From Letharia columbiana (Eukaryota; Ascomycota; Lecanoromycetes; Lecanorales; Parmeliaceae), in contig NW_023501036.1 of the NCBI RefSeq assembly GCF_014066305.1, positions 507,501 to 571,500 of the forward strand: a stretch of 64,000 bases of DNA, read 5' to 3'. Position numbers and translations under genes: made by a program. The notes under the pieces were generated by a model. It was not told the DNA's origin. It searched no databases and worked only from the letters and a program-made list of their open reading frames with translations. Below are positions 10,894-23,527 of this stretch, piece by piece (position 1 is the first letter of the stretch; every line of letters begins with the position of its first letter).

Positions 10894-11712
10894 TCACTGC
10901 TCCCTGCCGTCCTGCCAGCTCGTACAGTTTACGCAGCGTTGTGCCTAAAAATAGTTGTTAGTACCCAGCTTCCACGCTCAGTAGGGAAAAGAGCGCCCTA
11001 CCTTCTCACCGATCCTCTTCCTGCAGTACTTGCATTTGACGGTATGCTTGATGACAGAATCATTTGACGCCCATCCGTACACAAGTGCAACAGTGTACAG
11101 CGCAATACCGATGCCGATGAAGTTGAAGACTTTGTTAATGAAGGTGCTAGACAAGTCAAAAGAGCGATTGTCAACCCAGTCCGTTGCGGGTATACACAGC
11201 GAACCTCGTTCCCTTCCGGCGACGACGAATGCGGTTCATCGAAAGAAGAAATCGAAAATAAACATACCCCCAAGACATGATCACGGCTCCATCTTCGAGG
11301 GCCAATTTCATCGTATTGTACCCCCGCCCTGCGCCCTTGCCGTAATGCGGCCCAGCCCTCAGCACCGCAAACTTCTCATCAAAGTTGCGATCGATGAACG
11401 GCAGTAGCGAGAGAATGGGAAGAAGCACATCCGAGACGAAGGATGTGACGACTGCTGTGAAGGCTGCTGCTAGTCTAGACCGCAGGAGCGAAACTTAGTC
11501 CCGAGCCAGACAGAAGGAGAGGAGAATCAAAAAATATGGAGCAGAGAATCCGGGACTGAAATGGCTTACATCAAACCGACGGCTACCTCGAGGACGTTGT
11601 CTTGCAGCGCGAAGTCCGAGAAGCCGTTCCAGAAGCGGCTTGCGCGCGTCTTGGCCTTCTGCCCCGCCTGAAGCAGGTGTTGGCGGGTGTCATCAATCTC
11701 GAGTTGAGGCAT
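10894..11712 (-). CDS. MscL-family mechanosensitive channel with zinc ribbon
   Basis: Homopentameric, tension-gated membrane channel family; fungal members are thought to sit in intracellular or plasma membranes. Four exons (11712-11570, 11474-11268, 11146-11002, 10944-10894), introns of 95, 121 and 57 nt, all phases consistent, 181 aa. TM1 region reads WNGFSDFALQDNVLEVAVGL, then across intron 1 ILAAAFTAVVTSFVSDVLLP. TM2 is FINKVFNFIGIGIALYTVAL. The C-terminus has KCKYCRKRIGEK and QRCVNC, a CxxC...CxxC zinc-ribbon, ending SWQDGREQ. Start chosen at MPQLEIDDTRQ because the upstream in-frame Met adds an untypical tail. The large loop with LRAGPHYGKG lies between the helices. Confidence 0.88.
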
Positions 11713-12266
11713 TTCTGTGGTGTTCGAAGGGTATGTGAATGAGATGTGAATGCGATATTCATGGTGGGTGAATGGTTGGATGGGAGGAGCAAATGTTGGC
11801 ACGCGACGCGGCTGGCAGGCTACAGGATGCCGGCGCTTGGAGGATCAAGTGGGCTATGAGAGAGAGATACGATGTTGGTTTCAGAGTCCTACAAGTTCCG
11901 ATCGAGCTTTTTATGAACAACTGCTTGTGATCTACAATATTGAATGCGAAATTGGTCGAAAAGGCTCTTTCGGAGACCTTCTGTGACTCTCTGAGTGAAA
12001 CGGTCACGTGATCCGCAACGGCTGCCATAGAAAAGTCTGTTGTATTATTTTGATTCTTTTCCTTATATGTTTCTCTACGGAGCCGACGAATGAGATAAGA
12101 GTAGATCCTTCCATTTTTTCCCTATTGGGCGAAGACAGACCCAACGTGTCCATCCGGGAGCCCTTCCATGATGCTTCTTCAATCAGCTTCACGAACAGCA
12201 GTTGCCAGCCCTCACGACCAACACGCCACCTCTAAACTGCAAGAAAAGTTGTTCCGATATCACTGA
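11713..12266. other. intergenic, nothing recognised
   Basis: About 550 bp upstream of the MscL-like gene. Short open frames only; presumed promoter of the channel gene. Confidence 0.4.
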
Positions 12267-12788
12267 TTATGCTTGCTCTCCCCTGCTCATATTTCGAAGA
12301 CCACCGTCACTGTAATATTCTCGGACGCCTGAGCCATTACCCACAGGACGAAGCCAATCACAGAAATCCATATCGTGACCGCAAAAGCCAGAGCCGCAGA
12401 GGATCCTCAGCTTTTCTGCAAAGGGCATATGATTGAATATCCTCCCGGTTTCTTTGTCGATGGTGGTTTTTGGGATCTCTCTGACCATCTGGGATGGAAC
12501 GATGATCGCAAGTGCGGAGACCTCTCGTTCTTCTCCACAGTTCTGGATATCATCCTCATCCTCTTCAATGTCTTTCCAATCATGTTGCTCGTTCTTGTCC
12601 TCTCGGTTTTCCTCTTCGTCAACGGCAGAATCCATAATGTTTGCATCTTCTTCCTTTTCGGGAACATCGTCATCACTCTTCTCCTCTATCTGGTCTGACT
12701 CCTCGGCCACAAGGTCTTTTGTATTCAGTTCTCTCTCCTGGTGAAACTCTTTCTGCTCCGTACGCGCGCCTTGGGCAGCTAGAGCCAA
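12267..12788 (-). CDS. hypothetical acidic protein, 5' end unresolved
   Basis: Open frame of 173 codons without an ATG at its 5' end (first codon TTG), preceded by an acceptor-like TCTAG and an in-frame stop, so at least one upstream exon is missing. The first half is very Glu/Asp-rich, with repeated acidic runs. The second half is more ordinary (ETGRIFNHMPFAEKLRILC, then SGFCGHDMDFCDWLRPV). A candidate upstream exon lies in 12840-13040, but I could not fix the junction. Acidic low complexity also opens the opposite strand, so coding status is tentative. Confidence 0.35.
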   Translation of the reverse strand: MALAAQGARTEQKEFHQERELNTKDLVAEESDQIEEKSDDDVPEKEEDANIMDSAVDEEENREDKNEQHDWKDIEEDEDDIQNCGEEREVSALAIIVPSQMVREIPKTTIDKETGRIFNHMPFAEKLRILCGSGFCGHDMDFCDWLRPVGNGSGVREYYSDGGLRNMSRGEQA

Positions 12789-13276
12789 AATCTAGACCCA
12801 GCAATACCAGCTTCATGCTCCATGGACTGCCAGGTGTCTTGTTTAAGACGAGAGCCATGCTCGGCGTTCAGTCCTGAGAGTTTCTTTAAGACAGGCACAG
12901 ATCCACTGACGAGAACTCCATGTGTGAATTGTCGCAGAGTATAGTCAATAAGTGGTCGCAAGCAGTAAAAAGTGAAGTGAAGAAGAGATAATTTGTAGTG
13001 GTAGAAGGAGTGAACGAAATCCGAATTTTCATGCGTGGACAAAAGGAGTCGCTAGAAAATTCACCCAAGCATCCACCATATCTGGCCAGACTGATCTCTG
13101 CAATTACCAAAAAGTTTCACTACGAGAATTTGAAGAAGACAGCAGGCAAGTCGGAAACAGTCTAGCGTATTCGATGTACCGTCTCGTAGCTTTCTGAATA
13201 ATATTGTCTAGCTTGCATTTGTATACACTACTTGCACGCTCGGGTCGTCTTGGATTCGACCTATAGGGAACCGACG

Positions 13277-14110
13277 TCAGCCTACATTGAGTGGACGGAT
13301 GTGGTTGCAACCACCTAGAAAGCTGTCGAGCATCTCGGGAGATGCCACATCGACCATCATATCATCTTTGGGATCCCAAACAATATCCAGACTCTCAACC
13401 TTCAACCCCGAAGATTTGACCAGAGTCTCCGCGACTGCCGTTGTCTGGCTCGATTCGGCATAGACGACCACTTTGCCATCGTCTTCCATTTGTACATCGA
13501 TAGCCCCTGCTTCTATTGCCTGATCGAAGATCTCTTCTTCTCCAATATCTTTAGATCCTTCGAATACGATCTTTCCCTTTCTGTCGAACATGTGGCTGGT
13601 GGGTGTCATGGACCCACCAGACTCTTTGATAGCTAACTTCATGTCGCCCAGAGTCCGCGCTTTGGAGTCCGTTTGGCATTCCACGATAACAGCGACCGAA
13701 GGTGGAACCATTGCTTCTATAGTCAGAGATTCCAAGGCAGCTCCCGTGGGCGAACGGCCTTGTCCTCTTGCAATTGCATTCTCGATGGAGGCTTTAGGGA
13801 AACCTTGCTTTTTGGCCGCGGTGATTACTGTAGCGAGGCGAGGGTTGAACTGAGGGTCTGCTCCATATTGCTTTGAGGCGAGCTGGAGTTCTTGCGTTAA
13901 AGTAGAGCGCTGCTTGGTCACCGAAGCCTAGTAGGCGTGGTCAGTTGTTTCCTCTTCACTAACTCCTGTTGACTGGGTACATACATCTACTTTCGCCTTG
14001 TCATGCTTGATCTTGGACCATCGACTATGTCCAGAATATAGGCTGCTTGTCAGTGAGAAGCACCGACTTCCTCGCAACTGGAGGGTCATGCATGTTCTTA
14101 CCCCAATCAT
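13277..14110 (-). CDS. TACO1: TACO1/YebC-family mitochondrial translation factor
   Basis: YebC/PmpR-like protein; mitochondrial members assist translation (COX1 activation in mammals, DPC29 in yeast). Exon 1 (14110-13985) encodes a Ser/Arg-rich presequence and the hallmark SGHSRWSKIKHDKAKVD. A 57-nt intron (13984-13928, GTATGT...CTACTAG) joins in phase 0 to exon 2 (13927-13277). Family features there include YGADPQFNPRLATVITAAKK, FPKASIENAI and a helix-strand C-domain (LKVESLDIVWDPKDD). Total 258 aa. An internal ATG at 14089 would still leave a targeting sequence, so the exact start is uncertain. Divergent from LAA1 with 179 bp between starts. Confidence 0.92.
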
Positions 14111-14289
14111 GAACAGTTGCTTGTACGAGCGCTACTGCCTTCCAAAGGGAAATTTCTTTAGCGTCGCGTCCATATGAACTCTCAGCCTTACTCGTACCGT
14201 GACCACGAGTGGTCCCTCGATCCTTGGGAGACCCAAATGCAAAAGGGCACCAGGGGATAAATAACAAATCTTTGCGCAAATTGACCCTT

Positions 14290-17200
14290 ATGTCAAACCG
14301 CCCGAACGGTAGCCCAGCTCCAATCACTAATGGCAGTGCCGAAAACTCTGAAAAGGGAGGACTTCCCCCAAAGATTCGACTCGACGTCCCCAAGTTGCAC
14401 TCCCTGCCCTCAGAACAGCAGGACCTCTACCTCTTCACCTTTACCGTCGAGCTCGAGAAATATGCGAGTTCGCTGGAGTACGAGGCACTATGTGCCCAGC
14501 AAACGGATTTGACCAAGGAAACGCTCCAGATTATTAACCTATCCTCCCCAATACCCTCCAAGGCTGTTAGGAATAATCTGGGACGATGTTACGCCATCAT
14601 ATTGGGCAAAGGCAACAGGAAGACGCTATTCGAGTCGGTTGATCAGCTAATCGCTGTGGCCAACGCAGGCAAGGGCGAGAGAGAACTCCACAATAAGCAT
14701 GCCGCCGTTCATTGCCTCGGAGAAATCTACAACGCCGCTGGGGACAGTGCGATCAATCTCTCGAGTCTAGTGTGCTCGAGTCTACTTCGCCTTTTGAAAG
14801 CTGCACAAAGTCATGCAGGGTTACGGGCAGCTATATTTCAGGCTCTTGGAAAAGTGGTTGGAATGATTCAGGGTTCGATTGAAGACTCAATTGCGAGGGA
14901 CATTTGGAAAGCTGGAAGAACAGCAGCTTCGGGAGATAAGGCAGCTTTGGTACAAGCGAGAGCATGCCATTGCCTGCAAAAGCTGATATCCTACACAAAC
15001 TGTTTCGAGACAACTGGTGACTTTGAAAACTTGAAGGCTGCGATCTGGAAAGCATTTGAAACGTCCGCTCCTGCTGCTCGACATGCTGCCGCTTCCTGTC
15101 TTGCTTCGGCGCTTGTCAAATCCTATTCGGAGGACGCTCTCTCGAAATCGTCTACGAAAGCCCGGAAACCGAAGAAAGTCAATAGGAACCAGGCTGTATT
15201 GGAAGAGGCAGAGGAAGAGATCACAAGGCCAGGGTCCCCTTCAGGGAAGAAGACCGCCATGAAGCTAGAACTCTCTCTTTCAGACATTTTCAGACAACTC
15301 TCGTCACAGTATCACCGCTCGACTACCAGCAATAGGCTCAGAGCAGGTATTGCGCACTGCTACATAAAAGTCCTCAGCGGCTTGAACGCCTCAACCGTCG
15401 AGACAAACTATGGTCAGATTATGAATCACCTTATAGCCGAGCTTTTGAGCAATGCATCAGTTACCCACGATCGTTACCGGCTATTACTGACGCGAAGATA
15501 TGTGCAAAAGATCTTGGCCGACTGTATTGGTTCCAGAATCCTTGGTGAGACCGGGCGGCTCAACGCAGCAAGGACTTTAATCAACGATGTGCTCAAGAAC
15601 TACCCTCAAGTCCTGAAAGAAGTACCGGAGCCATCAAAACATACTCTCGTTGGCGTTCTGGATGCTCTGGCTTCACTTATCAAGTCATTGGGAGCGGCTT
15701 TCACTTCCCTCGGCGACAGCTGTCGGGAGGCTCTTGTCCAGGTCTTGCAGCACCCAAGTTACACAGTGCAGATCCATGCTTCTCATTGTCTGCGTGCTTT
15801 TGTGATGGCATGCCCACAACAGCTGCTATCCTGTGCTTCCATTTGCATGAACAGTGTCAACAGAGAACTCAATTTATTGACTACTGTTCGCCAATCCCCT
15901 CGTCGCTGCGTCGGATATGCTAATGGGCTTGCGGCGGTCCTGAGCATATCGCCCTCGCAGCCACTTTACAGTTCACTCGAGATTAGCTCGCGCGTTTTGT
16001 CCACCGCTATCGATCTACTCAAATCAAGCAGTAAAGCCGAGCTACGTGTGGCCGGTACTCAAGTTCAAGTCTCTTGGATCCTGATAGGCGGTCTCATGGC
16101 GCTAGGGCCAAATTTTGTCAAGATCCACTTGTCGCAGTTCCTATTGCTTTGGCGAAACGCGCTGCCGAAGCCGCTGACAAGAGAGAACACTGCGCAGCGG
16201 CAGTCTTCAGAGATTACGTATCTAACCCACGTTCGGGAATGTACTTTAGGATCTATACTTTCATTCCTTGAGTTTAATGGCAGACTGATAACAACTGATG
16301 TCGCCAAACGAATTGCGACCATGCTGCAAAATACTGTCGAATATTTGGAAAATTTACCACGCAAGAAGCTCATCGAGGACGCGTCCCAAAGGCTGTTCTT
16401 TTCACTGCAACTACAAGACCTGGTTCTGATGGTCCGTCGGAGGGTCCTCCAGTGTTATTCAAGATTGATCAGCTTCAGTCCCCAAGCTAGCGGCGAGATT
16501 CTCACACAATCGAACCTTTTGACACTCGCCGTGACGCTGTTAGCAGATCCAGAAAGCTATGCACCGGGGACCCTTGGCTCGTCCATTGCAAATGCTGCAG
16601 GCACATTTGAGAGTATTTGGGAGGTCGCAGACAATTCTGGCTTTGGTGTCACAGGTCTAGTCCGCGGGCAACTCATCAAGGCACTACCAGGAGAGCACAG
16701 CACCACGCAACACGTTCGTTGGCGACATCATGGCGATGACTTTTCGGATATTGACGAGACGGTACGTTGGCTGTGCAAGTCTCCCTTTCGGAAAACTCGC
16801 TGACAAAGCTTGGCTAGCTCATGGGTCCAATTTGCGGTGCACAAGAACATGACTCGGTATGCCTCTATACCAGTTCCGAGGACCAGGCCGAAAGTCTGCC
16901 AGATCCACCGGCGACTGAGGTGGTTAATTCTGCTATCGTTCTCTTCGCCACAGCGTTTCCGCTCCACAGCTCAAGAGTTCAAGAAGGGGTACTAGAGCAG
17001 TTGGCTACTTTCTTGACGTCTACGAGCCTTCAACGAGATCCTGGGAGAAAAGCAGCTGTTGCTGTCAATACTGCTATGGCCTTGTTGAGCGCGCTCAAGG
17101 TCGCCGTTGGTGAGACTATGGCTGAACATGGGGATCTCAAGCATCCCACAGTCGAAAAAAGCATAGAGGAAATACTAAGAGTATGTCCACAGCACGGCTC

Positions 17201-20200
17201 CTGGTTTAACGCAGTCTGTATTAACGGCAGCCTAGGGCTTGGTGATTGACCAGGATCGTTCCATCCGGTTCGTTGCTTATGAGGCCATAGGGAGACTCTG
17301 CAACAGTTCTGGAAATACTTTTACCGCGAACGAGGTCAATACGTTGATCGATATTATTGTTACCAACAGAGATCCCAATGCTCGTGCCGGATGTGCAATG
17401 GCTCTAGGGTCCATACATGCTCAAGTCGGAGGAATGGCAGCAGGCTTCCATCTGAAGAAGATTCATGGAGTGTTGATGTCACTGTGCAGCGACCCGAACC
17501 CAACCGTGCATTTCTGCGCAATCGAAGCTCTATCTCAGGTTGCTGACTCCGCCGGCCTGACATTTTCAGGATACGTCGCTAGCACACTGGGCCTACTGGC
17601 TCAGATATGGACATGTGACAGCCACAACGAAGAGTCGGCTCTGACAGCATCTTCCAATCTCGAAATCGCCTGGCCTAGCGCTACAGTAGTTGCACACAGC
17701 ATCGATTCTCTTGTCAACGTCCTTGGTCCTGATCTTCAAGACATGAACAAAGCAAGGGAACTCATGCTCATTCTCATGAAACAATTTGCGGAAGACGATC
17801 TGGCCGTTGTCCAAGCAGAGTGCTTACGCGCTTGGGAGCACATGTACCTCTATGATTCCGGGCATGTCGATTTGACAGCTTATGTGCGTCGTTTGCAAGG
17901 TAAACTTGAGTCAACCAACAGCATCGTTCGGAAGGTGTCTGTGGATGGGCTCTACAATCTCATGCGAAGGGATGCCGAATATACCCTCGCGGTTGCCAAT
18001 GAAGGCTTAGAAGATCAGCTGTGGCTCGCATTGAACGATAAGCCCGGAGAGGAAGGTATCCGCAATCTCGTTCAGTCTTGGCTTGGTCAGTCAGGCCTGA
18101 CTGAAGCCGAGAAGTGGGTCTCGCGTTGCCAGCATGTCCTTACTAAGGCGGCGAAATCTCAACCTGAACCCGCTTCAGCCACAGAACCCAAGTCTGCAGC
18201 GCCAGATTTGCAAGATGAGGAAGTAGCTGGATTTGCCTCAGGGGATGGGAAAGACCAGAACGGCGCTCCGGTGCCTTCAGCAACTCAGGAGCTGCTGAGA
18301 TGGCAAACACGAGCTTTTGCATTGCAATGTTTGAGTGATTTGGCGGCCATGATCGGTAAAGAAATGGAATCAGACCCGGACTCAGCAGCTGGTCATGCCT
18401 TACAGGATAAGATCGCAGAGGTGATCCGTTTGGCGTTTCTAGCATCGACAGCCTCGGTCGTTGAATTGCAGGTTGGAGGCCTGCAACTGATTGATCAAGT
18501 CCTGAAGGTATGACAATCTGAGAACCCTTGGCCTATGGCATTCATTAAATCAATCAGATATTCGGGACCATGCCAGACCCTGATTTCTCGGAGGCCCTTC
18601 TACTCGAGCAGTACCAAGCCCAAGTCAGCTCCGCATTGACACCAGCTTTTGGTGCGGACTCATCGCCTGATCTCGCTTCAGCAGCAGTAGATGTATGCGC
18701 AACCTTCATTGCTACCGGCCTCGTTACCGATGTCGATCGCATGGGTAGGATTCTGAAGCTTTTAGTGACAGCATTGGAAAGCTTTACAGGTAAGTCAATA
18801 GTTGTGTTGCAAAAATTCTTGCTAACGAAGGCTAGATGATGCTCAGGACTCTGCGATTGGCGAATTGCGTGGTCTCAGTCCCAATGCGCAAATTATGGTC
18901 AGGATGGCAGTGCTGTCTGCATGGGCCGAGTTACAAGTTGCTAGTACTGAACAAGAGTACCTCGTGAAAGTAATGCAGCCACATGTGGCCAAGCTTACTC
19001 CGCTGTGGCTCTCATCATTGCAGGAATTTGCGCGCTTGAGGTTTGAGCCAGACATCTCTAATTCCATGGGGCCAGCCAGACCAGACGAGGGTCTTGATGT
19101 GGTATATGCCGCGTTCAATCGGCAGACATTACTCAAGGTAGGCCGAGATTATCCGGTTGTTTGATAGATTGTTTGCTGATGAATGAGAAAGTTCTACCAA
19201 GACTCATGGCTCAAGCTCGTCGACGCTATTGCCAGTCTGATTGATCAGGACAGCGACTTTGTTTTCGACGCGCTGGATGGCAAGTCAAGCACTCCTAAGA
19301 CCAACGGCACTGTTACCACAAAACATGACATCGACTACCGCGACGAACCTGCTGCCTTCTTCTTCGTTCTTTTTGGTATTGTGATCGAGGCATTAACCAC
19401 TAGGCCTGGTAGCGGCTCAGAATTGCAAACCCTAGAGGTTCTTTCGGCGCTCAAAAGGATACTTCAACCATCTGTCTCTGGCAATGCGGTCTTCCAAGAC
19501 GCTGTGTTTGCAGAGACTATGGAGCTCTTCGATCGATTGGCCCTTACTGAAGGTCTCGATGTCCAACTTGTCATTGTCGATGTTGCGAGAAACATGTGTC
19601 TCACGCACCCATCTGCGAGAGGGGAAGATAACAACGGAGAGCATCTATCAGATGATATCGAGCAGCTCTTTGAGCTGACAAGAATCATCGTTCTGGTCCT
19701 TGCAGGCGTCTTGCCAAATCTTGGAGAGCGCAACCCTTCAATCAGACCACAGCTCCCCGATGAAGCAGTGTCGGTGATCCAGAAGTCACTAGAATCCCTG
19801 GTAGATGCTTCTGAGATATTCCCCTCCATCATTAAAACCGACCTCCACGCCAGCATCCTCCACATCTTTGCCACTATCCTCAGCACCGGTGCCTGCCAGG
19901 CTAAGGTGGTCCCCCAAGCCTTTCCGATCTTCAAACGTTTCCTTCAAACTGTTGCAACCGCCTCTACATTGGCAGCCAGCTCTGATTTGATCCGTGGCTG
20001 TCTCCATCGATTTCTCTCAATTCTCTCGCACGCTCAGCGCCGCGAATCAGAAACCTCGCTTCCATGCGCCAAGAACACCCTTCTCGCCTGTACCATACTT
20101 CTCACCAACGCGTCACGTTCTCTGGCCCCCAACGATCCTCTCATCACACGTACATTAGATGAAATGCTCGGCTGCCTCCAGGATCTCGGTCTCGCCAAGG

Positions 20201-20679
20201 TCGTTGCAAGTTGCCTTCGCTCTCTTATAATGGTCAGCCCCAAAAGCGAGACCGACGAGTCAATCGCACGATACCTCTTCCCACGTCTACTTCTCTTCAC
20301 AGCAGACACAGAACTACCAGATCCGGAGAACGCACGCTCACTCACCGCGCACGCTCTCACATCTTTCGTTACGACTACTTCAGGCGACGCATCCTCAGCT
20401 GCAATGTGCATCATCATCCCGATGCTTCTGACCCGCGCCTCAGCTGAGGGCAAGGCTGTCTACCTCGAAACCTCGAAAAGACTGCTCGAACTAGCAGGTG
20501 GCAATCTAACGCCTATGTTCAGGGGTGTGGTGGCTAAGATGAGCGCCGGACAAAGAACCTTTATGGAGACCGTCATTCGAGAAGGTGGGGGAGCAGGGAG
20601 AAGCACTGGCGGGAATAGGGAGAGCGCTGCAGAGACGGAACCCAGCATTGCGCTCAAGTTGAATTTTGGAGGAAGATGA
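14290..20679 (+). CDS. LAA1: LAA1/HEATR5 family, AP-1 accessory HEAT-repeat protein
   Basis: Large HEAT-repeat scaffold that recruits the AP-1 clathrin adaptor at trans-Golgi/endosomes. Six exons: 14290-16761, 16818-17180, 17236-18507, 18558-18789, 18836-19137, 19192-20679. All five introns are 46-56 nt and all phases fit, giving 2042 aa, close to yeast Laa1 and human HEATR5B. The N-terminus has the conserved KAVRNNLGRCYAIILGKGNR and KHAAVHCLGEIY. Helical repeats run throughout (RSIRFVAYEAIGRLC, GCAMALGSIHAQVGGMAAG). Start placed at MSNRPNGSP; an in-frame Met 27 codons upstream is less typical and would sit closer to TACO1. The last splice acceptor is AAAG. Tail-to-tail with the MCUR1-like gene, 215 bp apart. 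Confidence 0.93.
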
Positions 20680-20894
20680 ATTGGCAAAAGATGGCTTGTT
20701 TGTCTCGTATTTTGGCATCATGTTGTGCGCCGTGTACATTTTAATTGGGCATGTTTTAGCGGAGCATTGGTTTGGGAAGTCCATTGCCATTGGACTGCGA
20801 TTGGTGGACATAGGCTTCTCGTCGAATGACTGGGGTATATACGCTGCATAGTCGTCCAATAAATCCATGACTGCTTCTCGTCCGTCCATCTCAT

Positions 20895-22305
20895 CTACCC
20901 CAATGAAACATACCCAACATTCTCACTCTTATCACCCATGCCGCCCTTCTCCTCTGCCCCAGTCTGCGTCCCCATCTCCCGACTCGGCACCGTAAAACTG
21001 CCGCCCGCACTCCCACTACTCGTCCCCGTCCCCGAACTCTGCGATTGAGCCCCTTTCTTCCTCTCCTCAATGTCCCTCTCGTGCATCTTATAACTACTAT
21101 ACCTCAAACTCCCCAGTATCAAAACCGCCATCAGCCCGATCGCCATCGCCGCCCTCCTCGTCAACACCCATCTCAGGCCCTCCACCTCGCTCTTCTGCTC
21201 TGACCCAAGCACGACACTGATTTTGTAATTCAACTCGCTGATCTCTCCGTCGCGGGTCTGGCTCTGCATGCGCACGGCCATGCGTCGGTCGTTGAGCATG
21301 CCCCGGAGGTCGTCTTTGAGGCTCAGTGCTTCTTGGGAGACGCGCTGGGAGAGGATGTCGTAGGTGTGTTGGAGGTGGGAGAGCTGGGTGCGGGTGTGGG
21401 TGGAGCTGCTTTTGCGGGTGTTGAGGATTTCGGTGCGGAGTTCGGAGCAGGCGGCGCGGAAGAGGTAGGTTTCCTTTATTTGGTCACGAGGGTTAGCGAG
21501 GATGTTACCTTTGGGGTGGGTGGGAAGATATGTGCAGAAGGCGGTTGGGGGAAATTACGTTCTCGACGTCAGACTTTGAAACCAAGCCTTCCTTAGCCAC
21601 ATCTAAGTTTATCGCCAACTGCCCCCTCACGGCCTTCATAATGGTTACGCTCTGCTCCTCACTAAACCCTCCCCCCTCCAGATCCTTCACGAGCGTAAAG
21701 GTATCGAAATGGTGCACATACGGCGGCGCCTGCAGATGCGGCGCTTTATGCTCTTCTGGCTTCTCGACCGCCGGGGCGCCCATTTGCAGAACGGTTTCGA
21801 GCGGCTTGGCGGTGCGGGTTTTGCTGTCGTTAATGGATTCGGGGGATGTTTGTTTGGGGTGAGGCTCCGAGGCGTCGAGTTCGGTGGCACGGGTTGAGGG
21901 GTCACGCATCGAGGTTGTGATTGCAGCGTCGCGGGACGCGTCTGGTAACACTTTGTTGTCGTCTTTGGGTTCTGGCGTTGCCTTTTTCTCGGATTCTTTT
22001 GATGGAGGGGCTTGGATTTTGTTTTCCTCGGGTTTGGTGTCCCTCTTCACTTCTTTCTCGATGGCACTAGCTAGAGATTTCTCCTCTTGGGGTTTCGTGG
22101 GCATGCCGGGGGGTGGTTGAGGTTCGGCGGCCGTGCCATAGCGTTGGGCGTAGGTTTCTTGTCTGCGGGTTCGCGTGGTGCTGATGCCTGCTTTTTGGAA
22201 GGGCTGTTGGGAAGCACGTCGGGGCTTGAATGTGAGACCTGCCTTGTGGAATCTTGCTGGGTTGAAGAGGTGAGGGTAGAGGAAGATCAGGCGTGGGACA
22301 GACAT
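20895..22305 (-). CDS. MCUR1/FMP32 (CCDC90) family mitochondrial inner-membrane protein
   Basis: DUF1640/CCDC90-type coiled-coil protein of the mitochondrial inner membrane (MCUR1 regulates the Ca2+ uniporter or complex assembly in animals; FMP32 in yeast). Exon 1 22305-21559, intron 21558-21474 (85 nt), exon 2 21473-20895, phase 0, 441 aa. N-terminal presequence (MSVPRLIFLYPHLFNPARFH) and a long disordered Lys/Glu/Pro region precede the domain HFDTFTLVKDLEGGGFSEEQ. A heptad-rich coiled coil spans the exon junction, and a TM (AAMAIGLMAVLILGSLRY) follows. About 60 polar residues trail the TM, longer than in most relatives. An upstream in-frame Met at 22368 exists; I prefer 22305 because it exposes the presequence. 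Confidence 0.87.
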
Positions 22306-23527
22306 GTTGATGAGTCCCAGTTCTGGAGGTGAAGCAAAAGGACAAGGGTTGGGATGGAGAGAGAACATTTCCGGACTAGCGGCACGATATCGGAAGCTGC
22401 CGCTCAGCCGTCAGCCTTATCAAAAGCTTATCATCTACCCAGGAGCTAGGTAGGTACAAGGGTCGATGACATTAATCCGCGCTGTAAGAAAAGTGCTCCT
22501 TAGTCTCACCTACCCAACTGTGAAGATGAAATCTCCAATAGAGTACGAAGTGAAAAACTGGAGGTTGAACCATAGTCCCAAGAGTACATCATCCTAGTTC
22601 TGCACATTTATGTCCTTTGTGTGATGAAAGAATATTGAGAATCAGAGACTTTGATGGTTTTGGCATTGACAATCGATTTCATATCAATCTGGATAGATGG
22701 ACGAATTTTCAAGGTGGTGATAGTATCTTCGCTGTGGACATACAAGACACCTTCGTGTTTGACGACTTGGGTGTTTTCTATAGGTGCTTTCGTCTGCCAG
22801 AGTTGCTAGAGGAACTTTCAGAGCCCCATTCGCAGCAGATCCTGGATCAGGCATTCGACTGTGACACCATTTTTTTGGGTCTATGTAAGGCCTGTGACCC
22901 ATTGCCCCATGGTTGGACGCGAATAGCCTGAGTATCTTTAGTGGAAAGCGTGGGTTTTGATTTCTCTCACAAAAATGAATGCAAGCTCTAGGCTCAAAGA
23001 TTTCACGTCCTCCGCTCAATGATCCAACGGCGTTACCTTGGCATTTGTATTCTCGCTTTCTGTCTTACTCAACACCCATACAGCCAACATGGTGTCAAGC
23101 CCCTCATTTTCGAAAATTGTCCTATCAAATTGTCATCGACCACGCGTTCCTCGCGCCGCTTGCCTTACCATTCATGTCGGTTTCTTTCAGCCGCATTCCG
23201 CACCTTCCAACACACCAAGTCAATGCCTGCCTTCATAAAGGGGGCCCCCATGTCACATCGAACTTGTCATCGACCTCCATGCGAACTTGTCAAACTCGAC
23301 CTGGCCATTGCTATTTGAAAGGATAGGCCAGGTCCACCTCGATCAAAGCGGGCAAGAGGTCTACGAGGGGAAGGATTTTCTTTTCCGGACCCCCCTTTTT
23401 TCAAATTTAAAGTTCCAGGCAAGGTTTGGCCGATAGGTCTTCGTGGGTTGAACACTTTGGATAGAAGGTTCCGATGGACCAAGCTCGGTTGTTGGTATGA
23501 TGTTTGGCTTTGGTTCTGGTTTTTTCT
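22306..23527. other. intergenic, left edge of the accessory island
   Basis: About 1.2 kb with only short incoherent open frames on both strands. No domain or splice-consistent gene seen. Confidence 0.4.

Noticed and set aside
12375..12744. Plus-strand ORFs with hydrophobic/Ser-rich composition
   Set aside because: Antisense of the acidic minus-strand frame; low-complexity artefact.
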